Of a stretch of 64,000 nucleotides of DNA, positions 29,658-36,667 are shown piece by piece. Made by a program: the position numbers and the translations under genes. This stretch comes from Streptomyces macrolidinus (GTDB lineage Bacteria; Actinomycetota; Actinomycetes; Streptomycetales; Streptomycetaceae). The DNA is taken from assembly GCF_023887685.1 (NCBI RefSeq), contig NZ_JAMWMR010000004.1:186001-250000 (forward strand). Reading direction: 5' to 3'. Positions within the stretch are counted from its first letter, which is position 1. Each line of letters begins with the position of its first letter. The notes under the pieces are model-generated. The model did no database searches. It saw only the letters and a program-made list of their open reading frames with translations, and was not told the DNA's origin.

Positions 29658-30124
29658 GACGCGACCTCCTGCCCGGAGGCGGCCAGCACGGCGCGCACGA
29701 TGTTCTGGTACCCGGTGCACCGGCAGAGGTTGCCCTCCAGGGCGTGCCGCACCTCGTCCGCGGTCGGGGCCGGGTTCTCGCGGAGCAGATCCCGGGCCGC
29801 CATGATCATGCCGGGGGTGCAGTATCCGCACTGCAGCGCGTGCCGCTCGCGGAACGCCTGCTGCAGCGGATGCCACGCGTCGCCCCGGGCGAGCCCCTGG
29901 ACGGTGGTCACTTCGCTTCCGTCGGCCTGGACCGCGAGCACCGAGCAGCTCTTGGCGCTCTCCCCGTCCAGATCGACCGTGCAGGCACCGCAGTTGGAGG
30001 TGTCGCAGCCGACGGGGGTCCCGGTGAGCCCCAGCCGGTCCCGCAGATAGTGCACCAGGAGGAGGCGCGGCTCGACCTCGTCCTCGTACGTCGTGCCGTC
30101 CACCGTCACCGAAATACGGGTCAT
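29654..30124 (-). CDS. coxS: Form II CO-dehydrogenase-like 2Fe-2S (small) subunit
   Basis: 156 residues from ATG 30124, with GGGAGG a few bases upstream. The ferredoxin-like domain ligates one 2Fe-2S cluster with Cys40, Cys45, Cys48 and Cys60 ([10 protein letters not shown]); the helical domain ligates the second with Cys99, Cys102, Cys134 and Cys136 (QCGYCTPGM and [13 protein letters not shown]). All eight ligands are present, so it should be functional. It is the first gene of the S-L-M-D-E-XdhC-G operon, an order typical of form II clusters, whereas form I is M-S-L. Confidence 0.95.
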   Translation of the reverse strand: MTRISVTVDGTTYEDEVEPRLLLVHYLRDRLGLTGTPVGCDTSNCGACTVDLDGESAKSCSVLAVQADGSEVTTVQGLARGDAWHPLQQAFRERHALQCGYCTPGMIMAARDLLRENPAPTADEVRHALEGNLCRCTGYQNIVRAVLAASGQEVAS

Positions 30125-30168
30125 GTGTGCCCTCCCAGAGAGCCGGGTGAGGGGTGCAGTCGGTTTAC

Positions 30169-30267
30169 GTGACCTGCGTCACTGTAGAGCCGGGCGTCGG
30201 GGCGGGGCGAGTGGCACGACAGCAATGGCCGACCGCGCACTGCTGTGGCCGAGGGTGCACTGCTGTG
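30169..30267 (-). promoter_or_regulatory. Control region of the Mo-hydroxylase operon: CRP-like dyad and 20-bp tandem repeat
   Basis: GTGACCTGCGTCAC (30169-30182) lies 45 bp upstream of coxS. It fits the GTG-N6-GnCAC pattern I recall for Streptomyces Crp, and is a GTGAC-N4-GTCAC dyad in any case. Further out, two head-to-tail 20-bp copies, GCCGACCGCGCACTGCTGTG (30228-30247) and GCCGAGGGTGCACTGCTGTG (30248-30267), match at 17 of 20 positions. The spacing of almost two helical turns suits cooperative regulator binding. Confidence 0.5.
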
Positions 30268-30363
30268 ACAGGAGCCGTAAACGCCGGCGAGCCGGTGCGC
30301 TCTGTCGGGTGAGCGGGGACCGGGGGCCGTGACCGCCGACGGGCCGGTGGAGTTGTTGAGGGC

Positions 30364-30618
30364 ATGATCTCAACACGACGCATCGTCGCCGCCGTAGGTC
30401 TCGCCATGGGCGTCACGGGTCTGGCCGCGCCGCTGGCGACCGCCGCCCCCGTCGCCCCCGTCGGGACCCAGGACACGGCGAACCCGGTCGCCCTGCTCGA
30501 CTCGATCTCCCGCACAGGCATCCCGCCGGAGCACCAGGCCAAGATGCCGCGGCCCTCGGCGAGCCTGAAGCAGGCCACCGACACCCTCACGCCCGTCACG
30601 GGGCGGCTGATCGACTAG
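30364..30618 (+). CDS. Small secreted protein
   Basis: 84 residues from ATG 30364. A signal peptide spans about 1-28 (MISTRRIVAAVGLAMGVTGL, ending ATAA), leaving a mature peptide of about 55 residues starting APVAPVGTQDTANPVALLDS. There are no cysteines and no motif I can name. Similar short secreted proteins are common in Streptomyces. A terminator hairpin follows 28 bp after the stop. Confidence 0.7.
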   Translation: MISTRRIVAAVGLAMGVTGLAAPLATAAPVAPVGTQDTANPVALLDSISRTGIPPEHQAKMPRPSASLKQATDTLTPVTGRLID

Positions 30619-30646
30619 AGGCGACTCCGCACAGCGCGCCCCCGTG

Positions 30647-30670
30647 CCCCCGGCCCGAGAAGGCCGGGGG
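30647..30670 (+). terminator. Terminator of the small secreted protein gene
   Basis: CCCCCGGCC (30647-30655) pairs perfectly with GGCCGGGGG (30662-30670) around a 6-nt loop CGAGAA; CCTTGCCGTT follows. The remaining interval to 30873 carries the mscR leader and shows nothing else. Confidence 0.8.
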
Positions 30671-30873
30671 CCTTGCCGTTCCGGAGCGTGTGCCGGCCGA
30701 CCTCCCCGGCACTGCCAACTTCCTTGCGGAGTACGGGTCATCACAGGTGGCTGACGCAGGCTCGTGCCGCCCGTTCGCGGATCCCTCCCCGTAGAGGATC
30801 ATGGGGAGGGGCCACCACGGCCCGCAGCGGGCGCGCGCGAGGCGCCCGTACCACCGACGGAAGGCAGCAGCCC

Positions 30874-31962
30874 ATGGCGCAGGAAGTACGCGGCGTGATC
30901 GCCCCTGGCAAGAACGAGCCGGTACGGGTCGAGACCATCGTCGTACCGGATCCGGGTCCCGGTGAGGCAGTGGTGCAGATCCAGGCCTGCGGGGTGTGCC
31001 ACACCGACCTGCACTACAAGCAGGGCGGCATCAGCGACGACTTCCCGTTCCTGCTCGGTCACGAGGCGGCCGGGATCGTCGAGTCCGTCGGCGAGGGCGT
31101 CACGGACGTCGCCCCCGGCGACTTCGTCATCCTCAACTGGCGCGCGGTGTGCGGCCGGTGCCGCGCCTGTCTGCGGGGCCGCCCCTGGTACTGCTTCGAC
31201 ACGCACAACGCCCGGCAGAAGATGACCCTCGCCGCCACCGGCCAGGAACTCTCCCCGGCCCTCGGCATCGGCGCGTTCGCGGAGAAGACCCTCGTCGCGG
31301 CCGGGCAGTGCACCAAGGTCGACGCCTCCGCCGCCCCGGCGGTGGCGGGCCTGCTCGGCTGCGGAGTGATGGCGGGCATCGGCGCCGCCATCAACACCGG
31401 GAACGTCGGCCGGGGCGACTCGGTCGCGGTCATCGGCTGCGGCGGCGTCGGTGACGCGGCGATCGCCGGGTCACGGCTCGCGGGCGCCGCGAAGATCATC
31501 GCGGTGGACATCGACGAGCGCAAGCTGCGGACCGCACGCGAGATGGGCGCGACCCACACGGTCAACTCCAAGGAGACCGACGCCGTCGAAGCGATCCGCG
31601 AGCTGACCGGCGGCTTCGGCGTCGATGTCGTCATCGACGCGGTCGGCCGCCCCGAGACGTACCGGCAGGCCTTCTACGCCCGCGACCTGGCCGGCACCGT
31701 CGTCCTGGTCGGCGTGCCCACCCCCGAGATGAAGCTGGAACTGCCGCTCCTCGACGTCTTCGGGCGCGGCGGCGCGCTGAAGTCGTCCTGGTACGGGGAC
31801 TGCCTGCCCTCCCGCGACTTCCCGATGCTGATCGACCTGCACCTCCAGGGCCGCCTGGACCTGCAGAAGTTCGTGACCGAGACCATCGCCCTGGACGAGG
31901 TCGAGAAGGCCTTCGAGCGGATGCACGAAGGCGACGTGCTGCGGTCCGTGGTGGTGCTGTGA
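30874..31962 (+). CDS. mscR: S-(hydroxymethyl)mycothiol dehydrogenase (mycothiol-dependent formaldehyde dehydrogenase)
   Basis: 362 residues from ATG 30874. It is a zinc-dependent medium-chain dehydrogenase that oxidises the formaldehyde-mycothiol adduct to S-formylmycothiol with NAD. Catalytic zinc ligands appear in [11 protein letters not shown] and [11 protein letters not shown], structural zinc cysteines in [15 protein letters not shown], and the Rossmann motif in [20 protein letters not shown]. The alignment with actinobacterial MscR over the whole length, especially [31 protein letters not shown] sequence, is convincing. The downstream metallo-hydrolase starts within its stop codon, the usual MscR partner arrangement. 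Confidence 0.92.
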   Translation: MAQEVRGVIAPGKNEPVRVETIVVPDPGPGEAVVQIQACGVCHTDLHYKQGGISDDFPFLLGHEAAGIVESVGEGVTDVAPGDFVILNWRAVCGRCRACLRGRPWYCFDTHNARQKMTLAATGQELSPALGIGAFAEKTLVAAGQCTKVDASAAPAVAGLLGCGVMAGIGAAINTGNVGRGDSVAVIGCGGVGDAAIAGSRLAGAAKIIAVDIDERKLRTAREMGATHTVNSKETDAVEAIRELTGGFGVDVVIDAVGRPETYRQAFYARDLAGTVVLVGVPTPEMKLELPLLDVFGRGGALKSSWYGDCLPSRDFPMLIDLHLQGRLDLQKFVTETIALDEVEKAFERMHEGDVLRSVVVL

Positions 31963-32591
31963 TGACCGCCCGCATCGACCACCTCGTCACCTCCGGCACC
32001 TTCTCCCTCGACGGCGGCACCTGGGAGGTCGACAACAACGTGTGGATCGTCGGCGACGACCACGAGGCCATCGTCATCGACGCCGCCCACGACGCCGACG
32101 CGATCGCCGCAGCCGTCGGCGACCGGCGGCTGCGCGCCATCGTGTGCACCCACGCCCACAACGACCACATCGACGCCGCGCCCGCCCTCGCCGAGCGGAC
32201 CGGCGCGGCGATCTGGCTCCACCAGGACGACCTGCCGCTGTGGCGGATGACCCACCCCGACCGTCTCCCCGACCACTGGCTCTCCGACGGCCAGGTCATC
32301 GAGACGGCCGGTACCGATCTGACCGTCCTGCACACCCCGGGCCACGCGCCCGGAGCGGTCTGCCTCTACGACCCGGGCCTCGGCACGGTCTTCACCGGCG
32401 ACACCCTCTTCCAGGGCGGGCCGGGCGCCACCGGACGCTCGTACTCCCACTTCCCGACGATCATCGAGTCGATCCGCGACCGGCTGCTGAACCTGCCGCC
32501 CGAGACGGTGGTCCGCACCGGCCACGGCGACTCGACCACCATCGGCGCCGAGGCACCCCACCTCGACGAGTGGATCGCACGCGGCCACTGA
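31962..32591 (+). CDS. MBL-fold metallo-hydrolase partner of MscR
   Basis: 209 residues from ATG 31962, which shares a base with the mscR stop (TGATG). The dinuclear zinc site is visible in THAHNDHID (HxHxDH), in TPGHAPGAV and in FTGDTLF, with a final RTGHGDSTTIG. Genes of this type follow mscR throughout actinobacteria and are thought to hydrolyse S-formylmycothiol or a similar mycothiol thioester to release formate; this is inference from context. A GTG at 31959 is an alternative start. A strong bidirectional hairpin lies after the stop. Confidence 0.9.
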   Translation: MTARIDHLVTSGTFSLDGGTWEVDNNVWIVGDDHEAIVIDAAHDADAIAAAVGDRRLRAIVCTHAHNDHIDAAPALAERTGAAIWLHQDDLPLWRMTHPDRLPDHWLSDGQVIETAGTDLTVLHTPGHAPGAVCLYDPGLGTVFTGDTLFQGGPGATGRSYSHFPTIIESIRDRLLNLPPETVVRTGHGDSTTIGAEAPHLDEWIARGH

Positions 32592-32606
32592 GCCGCCGCG
32601 ACGCCT

Positions 32607-32649
32607 GTCCGGCCTCCGCGACGCGGAGCCCCGAGCGCGGAGGCCGGAC
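32607..32649. terminator. Bidirectional terminator between the metallo-hydrolase and the sigma factor
   Basis: GTCCGGCCTCCGCG (32607-32620) pairs perfectly over 14 bp with 32636-32649 around a 15-nt loop. It separates two convergent genes. Confidence 0.8.
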
Positions 32650-32673
32650 CCCTGCCGACGGGAACCCGTCCCC

Positions 32674-33225
32674 TCACCCCATGCCGCTCAGCCACGGCCT
32701 GACCTGCTTGCGCGCCTCGTGCAGCCGGGACTTCAGCGTGCCCAGCGGCACGCCCACGCGCTCGGCCGCCTCCGCGTACTCCAACTGGCAGATGTCCCGG
32801 TAGACCAGGGGCGCCACCAGATGCGGATGCTCGCGCTCCAACCGCTCCAGCGCCTCCAGCAGATCGACACGCGACCCGGCGATCACACTCGTCGTGCGCG
32901 GGTCCACCTGCCGCGCCGGGTCGATGGGCGCGGGCTGCTCGGCGGCGCGCCGCTTCAGCTCGCGGTACTTCTGCCGGGCGCAGTTGGCGACCACCGTGTA
33001 CAGCCAGGTGCCGAAGCGGCTGCGGCCCTGGAACGTCGTGATCTTCCGGGCCACCTGCAACAGCACGTCCTGCGCCGCCTCCTCGGCGTCCTCCCGGCAG
33101 GGCAGGAACCGCCCGCAGCGCCGTACGACCTCCGGCCGGATCTCCCGGAGCAGCGCCTCCAGAGCCGCCGTGTCGCCCGCCGCCGCGCGCCGCGCCAACT
33201 CCTCGGTGTCCGCGGCATTCCCCAC
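32674..33225 (-). CDS. ECF-type RNA polymerase sigma factor
   Basis: 183 residues from GTG 33225, which has GAGGGG about 8 nt upstream; ATG 33261 would add 12 residues. Region 2 is seen in EVVRRCGRFLPCREDAEEAAQDVLLQVARKI and FGTWLYTVVANCARQKYREL; region 4 is in HLVAPLVYRDICQLEYAEAAERVGVPLGTLKSRLHEARKQVR. A linker of about 35 residues with PIDPARQVDPRTTSV lies between. No anti-sigma gene is adjacent; instead a Ser/Thr kinase gene is divergent only 45 bp away, which suggests kinase-linked control, as seen for some ECF groups. The frame is open far upstream but only as a shadow. Confidence 0.9.
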   Translation of the reverse strand: MGNAADTEELARRAAAGDTAALEALLREIRPEVVRRCGRFLPCREDAEEAAQDVLLQVARKITTFQGRSRFGTWLYTVVANCARQKYRELKRRAAEQPAPIDPARQVDPRTTSVIAGSRVDLLEALERLEREHPHLVAPLVYRDICQLEYAEAAERVGVPLGTLKSRLHEARKQVRPWLSGMG

Positions 33226-33270
33226 TGGCCGTTCCCCTCGCTGTCGATCCGGGACAGGCATGATAGTGGC

Positions 33271-34707
33271 ATGCAATCCCTGGAGCGGATCGACCGCTAC
33301 CGCCTCGAACGACGCCTGGGCGGCGGCGCGTTCGGCGTGGTGTGGCTCGCCCATGACGACGCCCTTCAGGCGCCCGTCGCGGTGAAGGTGCTCGCCGAGA
33401 ACTGGGCCGACCGGCTCGATGTACGAGAGCGCTTCCTGGCCGAGGCCCGACTGCTGCGCAAGGCCGGTTCGAACCGCGTCGTCCAGGTCTACGACATCGG
33501 TGAACTCCCCGACGGCAGGCCCTACTTCGTCATGGAGTACGCGGACGGCGGCACCCTCGCCGACCGGCTCGCAGACGGCCCGCTGCCCGTGGCCGAGGCA
33601 CTGCGCCTGACCGCCCTCGCTGCCCGTGCCGCGAGCGCCCTGCACGACGCGGGCATCGTGCACCGCGACATCAAGCCGTCCAACGTCCTGCTGTGCACCG
33701 CGCCCGACGGATCCCCCCGGCTGCTGCTCGCGGACCTGGGCCTGGCCAAGAGCCTCGCACAGGCGTCCGGACTGACCATGGCCGCGGGCTCCGCCGGGTA
33801 CGCCCCGCCCGAGCAGACCGCACCCGGCACGGGCATCGACGCGCGCGCCGACGTCTACAGCCTCGGCGCCCTCGGCTACCAACTCGTCACGGGCACGGTC
33901 CCCGCACCGCCCGGCAAGGTGGTCCGCCCCGACCGGCTGCGCCCCGATCTGCCGCGCGAGGTCCGCCGCGCGCTGGCGCGGGCCATGGCCTGCGACCGCG
34001 AGCGGCGCTGGCCCACCGCGGAAGCGTTCGCCGACGCACTCGACCGGCTCGCGGGGGAGTCCTCCACGCCCCCGGCCGCGAGGCCGCGCCGACGCCGCGG
34101 GCCGCTGGTCCTCGCCCTGGCCGTGGCGGTCGTGGCCGCCGCCACCGGGGTCACCACCGCGCTGGTGCTGCGTCAGCGGCCCGCGGGCGAGGTCACCGTC
34201 CGGGACGCGACCGGGAGGATCGAGGCCACCGTGCCCGCCGCCTGGGGTCGTCAACTGCGCGACGTCGGCTGGGACCCGAAGACCCTGGGCCTGCCGACGG
34301 CCCACACCCCCGCCCTCGCCGTCGCCGACGACCTGACGCACTGGCAGGACCTCGGCTCCCACGTGAACGGCGTGTTCGTCGGCCTGAGCGAGCAGGACGG
34401 CCTGAGCGGGCGCGACGGTCCGAGCGGGCACGGCGGTCCGAGCGGGCACGGCGATCTGACGGCCGCGGTCCGCGCGCTCCGCCACACCGGCTGCCACTAC
34501 CAGGGCAGCAGCGACTACCGCGGCACGGCCTGGCACGGACCCGTGCGCACCTGGAACAACTGTCCGGGGGGTGAGGGCACGCTCGTGGAGGCCGCCCTCG
34601 ATCCGGCCGACGGCACCGGCGCGCCGCAGGTCTACGTCCAGATACGCCAGGACGGCGGTGGTGCGGCGGTCCGCCATGTGCTGGACTCGGTACGGGTCAC
34701 CGGCTGA
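33271..34707 (+). CDS. Membrane Ser/Thr protein kinase (PASTA-less PknB-like)
   Basis: 478 residues from ATG 33271. The kinase domain (about 8-262) has the Gly loop RRLGGGAFGVV, Lys39 in VAVKVL, HRDIKPSN with catalytic Asp133 and DLG (155-157, in place of DFG), then YAPPEQ. A single membrane helix follows an Arg-rich stop at about 277-300. The extracellular part (about 175 residues) contains a Gly/Ser/His repeat, LSGRDGPSGHGGPSGHGD, encoded by 18-bp tandem units near 34384-34459, and two cysteines (CHY and CPGG) that may form a disulfide. No PASTA domains are seen. Divergence from the ECF sigma gene suggests a regulatory pair. Confidence 0.9.
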   Translation: MQSLERIDRYRLERRLGGGAFGVVWLAHDDALQAPVAVKVLAENWADRLDVRERFLAEARLLRKAGSNRVVQVYDIGELPDGRPYFVMEYADGGTLADRLADGPLPVAEALRLTALAARAASALHDAGIVHRDIKPSNVLLCTAPDGSPRLLLADLGLAKSLAQASGLTMAAGSAGYAPPEQTAPGTGIDARADVYSLGALGYQLVTGTVPAPPGKVVRPDRLRPDLPREVRRALARAMACDRERRWPTAEAFADALDRLAGESSTPPAARPRRRRGPLVLALAVAVVAAATGVTTALVLRQRPAGEVTVRDATGRIEATVPAAWGRQLRDVGWDPKTLGLPTAHTPALAVADDLTHWQDLGSHVNGVFVGLSEQDGLSGRDGPSGHGGPSGHGDLTAAVRALRHTGCHYQGSSDYRGTAWHGPVRTWNNCPGGEGTLVEAALDPADGTGAPQVYVQIRQDGGGAAVRHVLDSVRVTG

Positions 34708-34834
34708 CCCGGCCACCGGTCCACACGAACGCGTCCGAACCTTTTCGCCTGACCACGCATCGGACATGGATGACGGGGCACACGGCGCCGTTCGCCGGCG
34801 CCGGGCGCGGGCGGTGAGATTCAAGGAGCTGAAC

Positions 34835-35551
34835 ATGGTGACCTTCTGGCGCGGTACGGCACACACGGCCCGCTTCCTCACGACCCGACGCACGGCGGCG
34901 GCCCTGGGCGCGGTCGCCGCCCTGGGCCTGCTCACCGCCTGCGGCAACGACGACAAGGGCACGAGCGCCGCCCCCGAGACGCTGCCCGGCACGGCCCAGC
35001 CCGCCTCGGGCGACACCCGGCCGACCGACGACAGCAGGGCACCGGTCACCTCCGGCGCCCCGAGCGCACCCGCCACCCAGGGCGGCCCCCGTGCCTCGTC
35101 CGCCACCACCCCCTCGGGCGACCGCGCCACCGGCACCCGCTGCCACACCTCCGAACTGCGCGCCGCCGTGGGCCCCAACAACCCCGGCGCCGGACAGGAG
35201 AACTTCCCTCTCGTCCTGACCAACCGCTCGCAGCGCACCTGCACGATCAACGGCTACCCGGGCGCCGCCTTCGTGGACGCCGCGGGCAAGCAGGTGGGAT
35301 CGGACCCGAAGCGCGCGTCCAACGGCCCCACGAAGATCACGCTGGCTCCGGGCGCGAGCGCCTGGGCCGGGCTGACGTTCTCCAACCCCGAGGTCAGCGG
35401 CGCCCGTACCGCCACACCGGCGGCGATCCTCATCACCCCGCCGGACGAGAAGGCCTCCCTGAAGGTGGCGTGGAAGGGCGGCAAGGTGCCCGTGGCGGGC
35501 AACTCCTCCTCGGCGTTCGTCACCGTCTTCAATCCGGGCACCGGCGCCTGA
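34835..35551 (+). CDS. Lipoprotein with DUF4232-type domain
   Basis: 238 residues from ATG 34835, with AAGGAG 6 nt upstream. A lipoprotein signal is clear: basic start, hydrophobic AAALGAVAALGLLTACGN with lipobox LLTAC and lipidated Cys near residue 37. A Thr/Pro/Ser-rich linker of about 60 residues follows, then a domain of about 130 residues resembling DUF4232: CHTSELRAAVG, ENFPLVLTNRSQRTCTINGYPGAAFVD-type sequence and a C-terminal VTVFNPGTGA. Such domains occur in many secreted actinobacterial proteins; the role is unknown. The gene follows the kinase gene by 127 bp and may be part of the same envelope response. Confidence 0.85.
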   Translation: MVTFWRGTAHTARFLTTRRTAAALGAVAALGLLTACGNDDKGTSAAPETLPGTAQPASGDTRPTDDSRAPVTSGAPSAPATQGGPRASSATTPSGDRATGTRCHTSELRAAVGPNNPGAGQENFPLVLTNRSQRTCTINGYPGAAFVDAAGKQVGSDPKRASNGPTKITLAPGASAWAGLTFSNPEVSGARTATPAAILITPPDEKASLKVAWKGGKVPVAGNSSSAFVTVFNPGTGA

Positions 35552-35658
35552 ACCGCGTCCCCGCACCCCTCGTTCCCCGCACCCCGCTGCCTCCTCCACG
35601 CCGGCGGGGTCCTGCGGCCCTCTGCCCTCGCGCTCGCCCGAGCACTAGCGTCGGAGCC

Positions 35659-36492
35659 ATGGAACACATGAGGCGTTTCGAGGGGTACGGAGTCCTGATC
35701 ACGGGCGCGGCGCGCGGCATCGGCGCCGCCACCGCCCGGCGGTTCGCGCGGGAGGGCGCCCAGGTGCTCGTCACCGACATCGACGTGACGCACGCCCGCA
35801 CGACCGCGGACGCGCTACGAGAAGAAGGCGCGCGAGCCGAGGCGTTCGCGTGCGACGTCGCGGACCGGGCCTCCGTCGAGGCGGCCGTCGCCCACGCGGT
35901 GGACGCCTTCGGCACGCTGGACGTGCTTGTCAACAACGCGTACGGCTGCACGCCCGACGTCCCGCTCTTCGAGGACGAGCCGGACGAGGTGTGGGCGCGC
36001 GACATCGACCTCACCCTGACCGGGGCGTACCGCTGCAGTCGCGCGGCGCTGCCGCATCTGCTCGCCTCCGGGCGCGGCGCCATCGTCAACATCGGTTCCG
36101 TGAACGGCATCCAGAGCTTCGGCAACCACGCCTACAGCGCCGCGAAGGCGGGCCTGGAGTCCCTCACCCGTACCCTCGCCGGGCACGCGGCACCGCGCGG
36201 AGTCCGGGTCAACCTCGTGGCGCCCGGCACGATCCGTACCACCGCCTGGGAGGGCCGCGACGCGGACCTCGCCGCGGTGAGCGGGCTGTACGCGCTGGGC
36301 CGGGTCGGTGAGCCCGAGGACATCGCAGGGGCGGTCGCCTTCCTCGCCTCCCCGGACGCCGCGTGGATCACGGGCACGACACTCCGCGTCGACGGCGGCC
36401 TGCTCGCCGTCAACACCGGATTCCGGGACCGCATGGGACGCGCCGACGACGGCCCTCGGACGCCGGAGAACCGTGCACGCACCGGAGGCTGA
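35659..36492 (+). CDS. Short-chain dehydrogenase/reductase
   Basis: 277 residues from ATG 35659; TAGCGT (35646-35651) ends 7 nt upstream, so the transcript may be leaderless. It is a classical SDR: cofactor motif TGAARGIGAATARRF, NNAYG, catalytic Ser in IGSVNGIQSFGNHAYSAAKAG with Tyr and Lys in YxxxK, and the C-terminal GRVGEPEDIAGAVAFLASPDAAWITGTTLRVDGG. An Asp in TDIDVTH after the second strand suggests NAD preference. The substrate is unknown. A short charged tail (about 30 residues after DGGLL) is longer than usual. Confidence 0.9.
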   Translation: MEHMRRFEGYGVLITGAARGIGAATARRFAREGAQVLVTDIDVTHARTTADALREEGARAEAFACDVADRASVEAAVAHAVDAFGTLDVLVNNAYGCTPDVPLFEDEPDEVWARDIDLTLTGAYRCSRAALPHLLASGRGAIVNIGSVNGIQSFGNHAYSAAKAGLESLTRTLAGHAAPRGVRVNLVAPGTIRTTAWEGRDADLAAVSGLYALGRVGEPEDIAGAVAFLASPDAAWITGTTLRVDGGLLAVNTGFRDRMGRADDGPRTPENRARTGG

Positions 36493-36667
36493 CGCCCCGT
36501 AACGCGCGCGGCGGACGATACCCGACCGGCGCGTGTCGGAGGTGGCCTCGCCCGAGGCGCCGTCCCTAGCGTGGAGGGCCGGACAAGGCCCTTACCGTCC
36601 GCCACGACGCGCGGGCACCGGCCGCCGCCCGGACCCCGGACCCCGGAACCCGAGACGAGAGGTGGCC

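Noticed and set aside
27093..30050. Long open frame on the + strand opposite the Mo-hydroxylase genes
   Set aside because: It mirrors coxM-coxL on the other strand, has the Arg/His/Gly-rich composition of GC-driven shadows and no domain. The same holds for 3055-5022 (-), 19951-21873 (-), 59181-61826 (-) and others.
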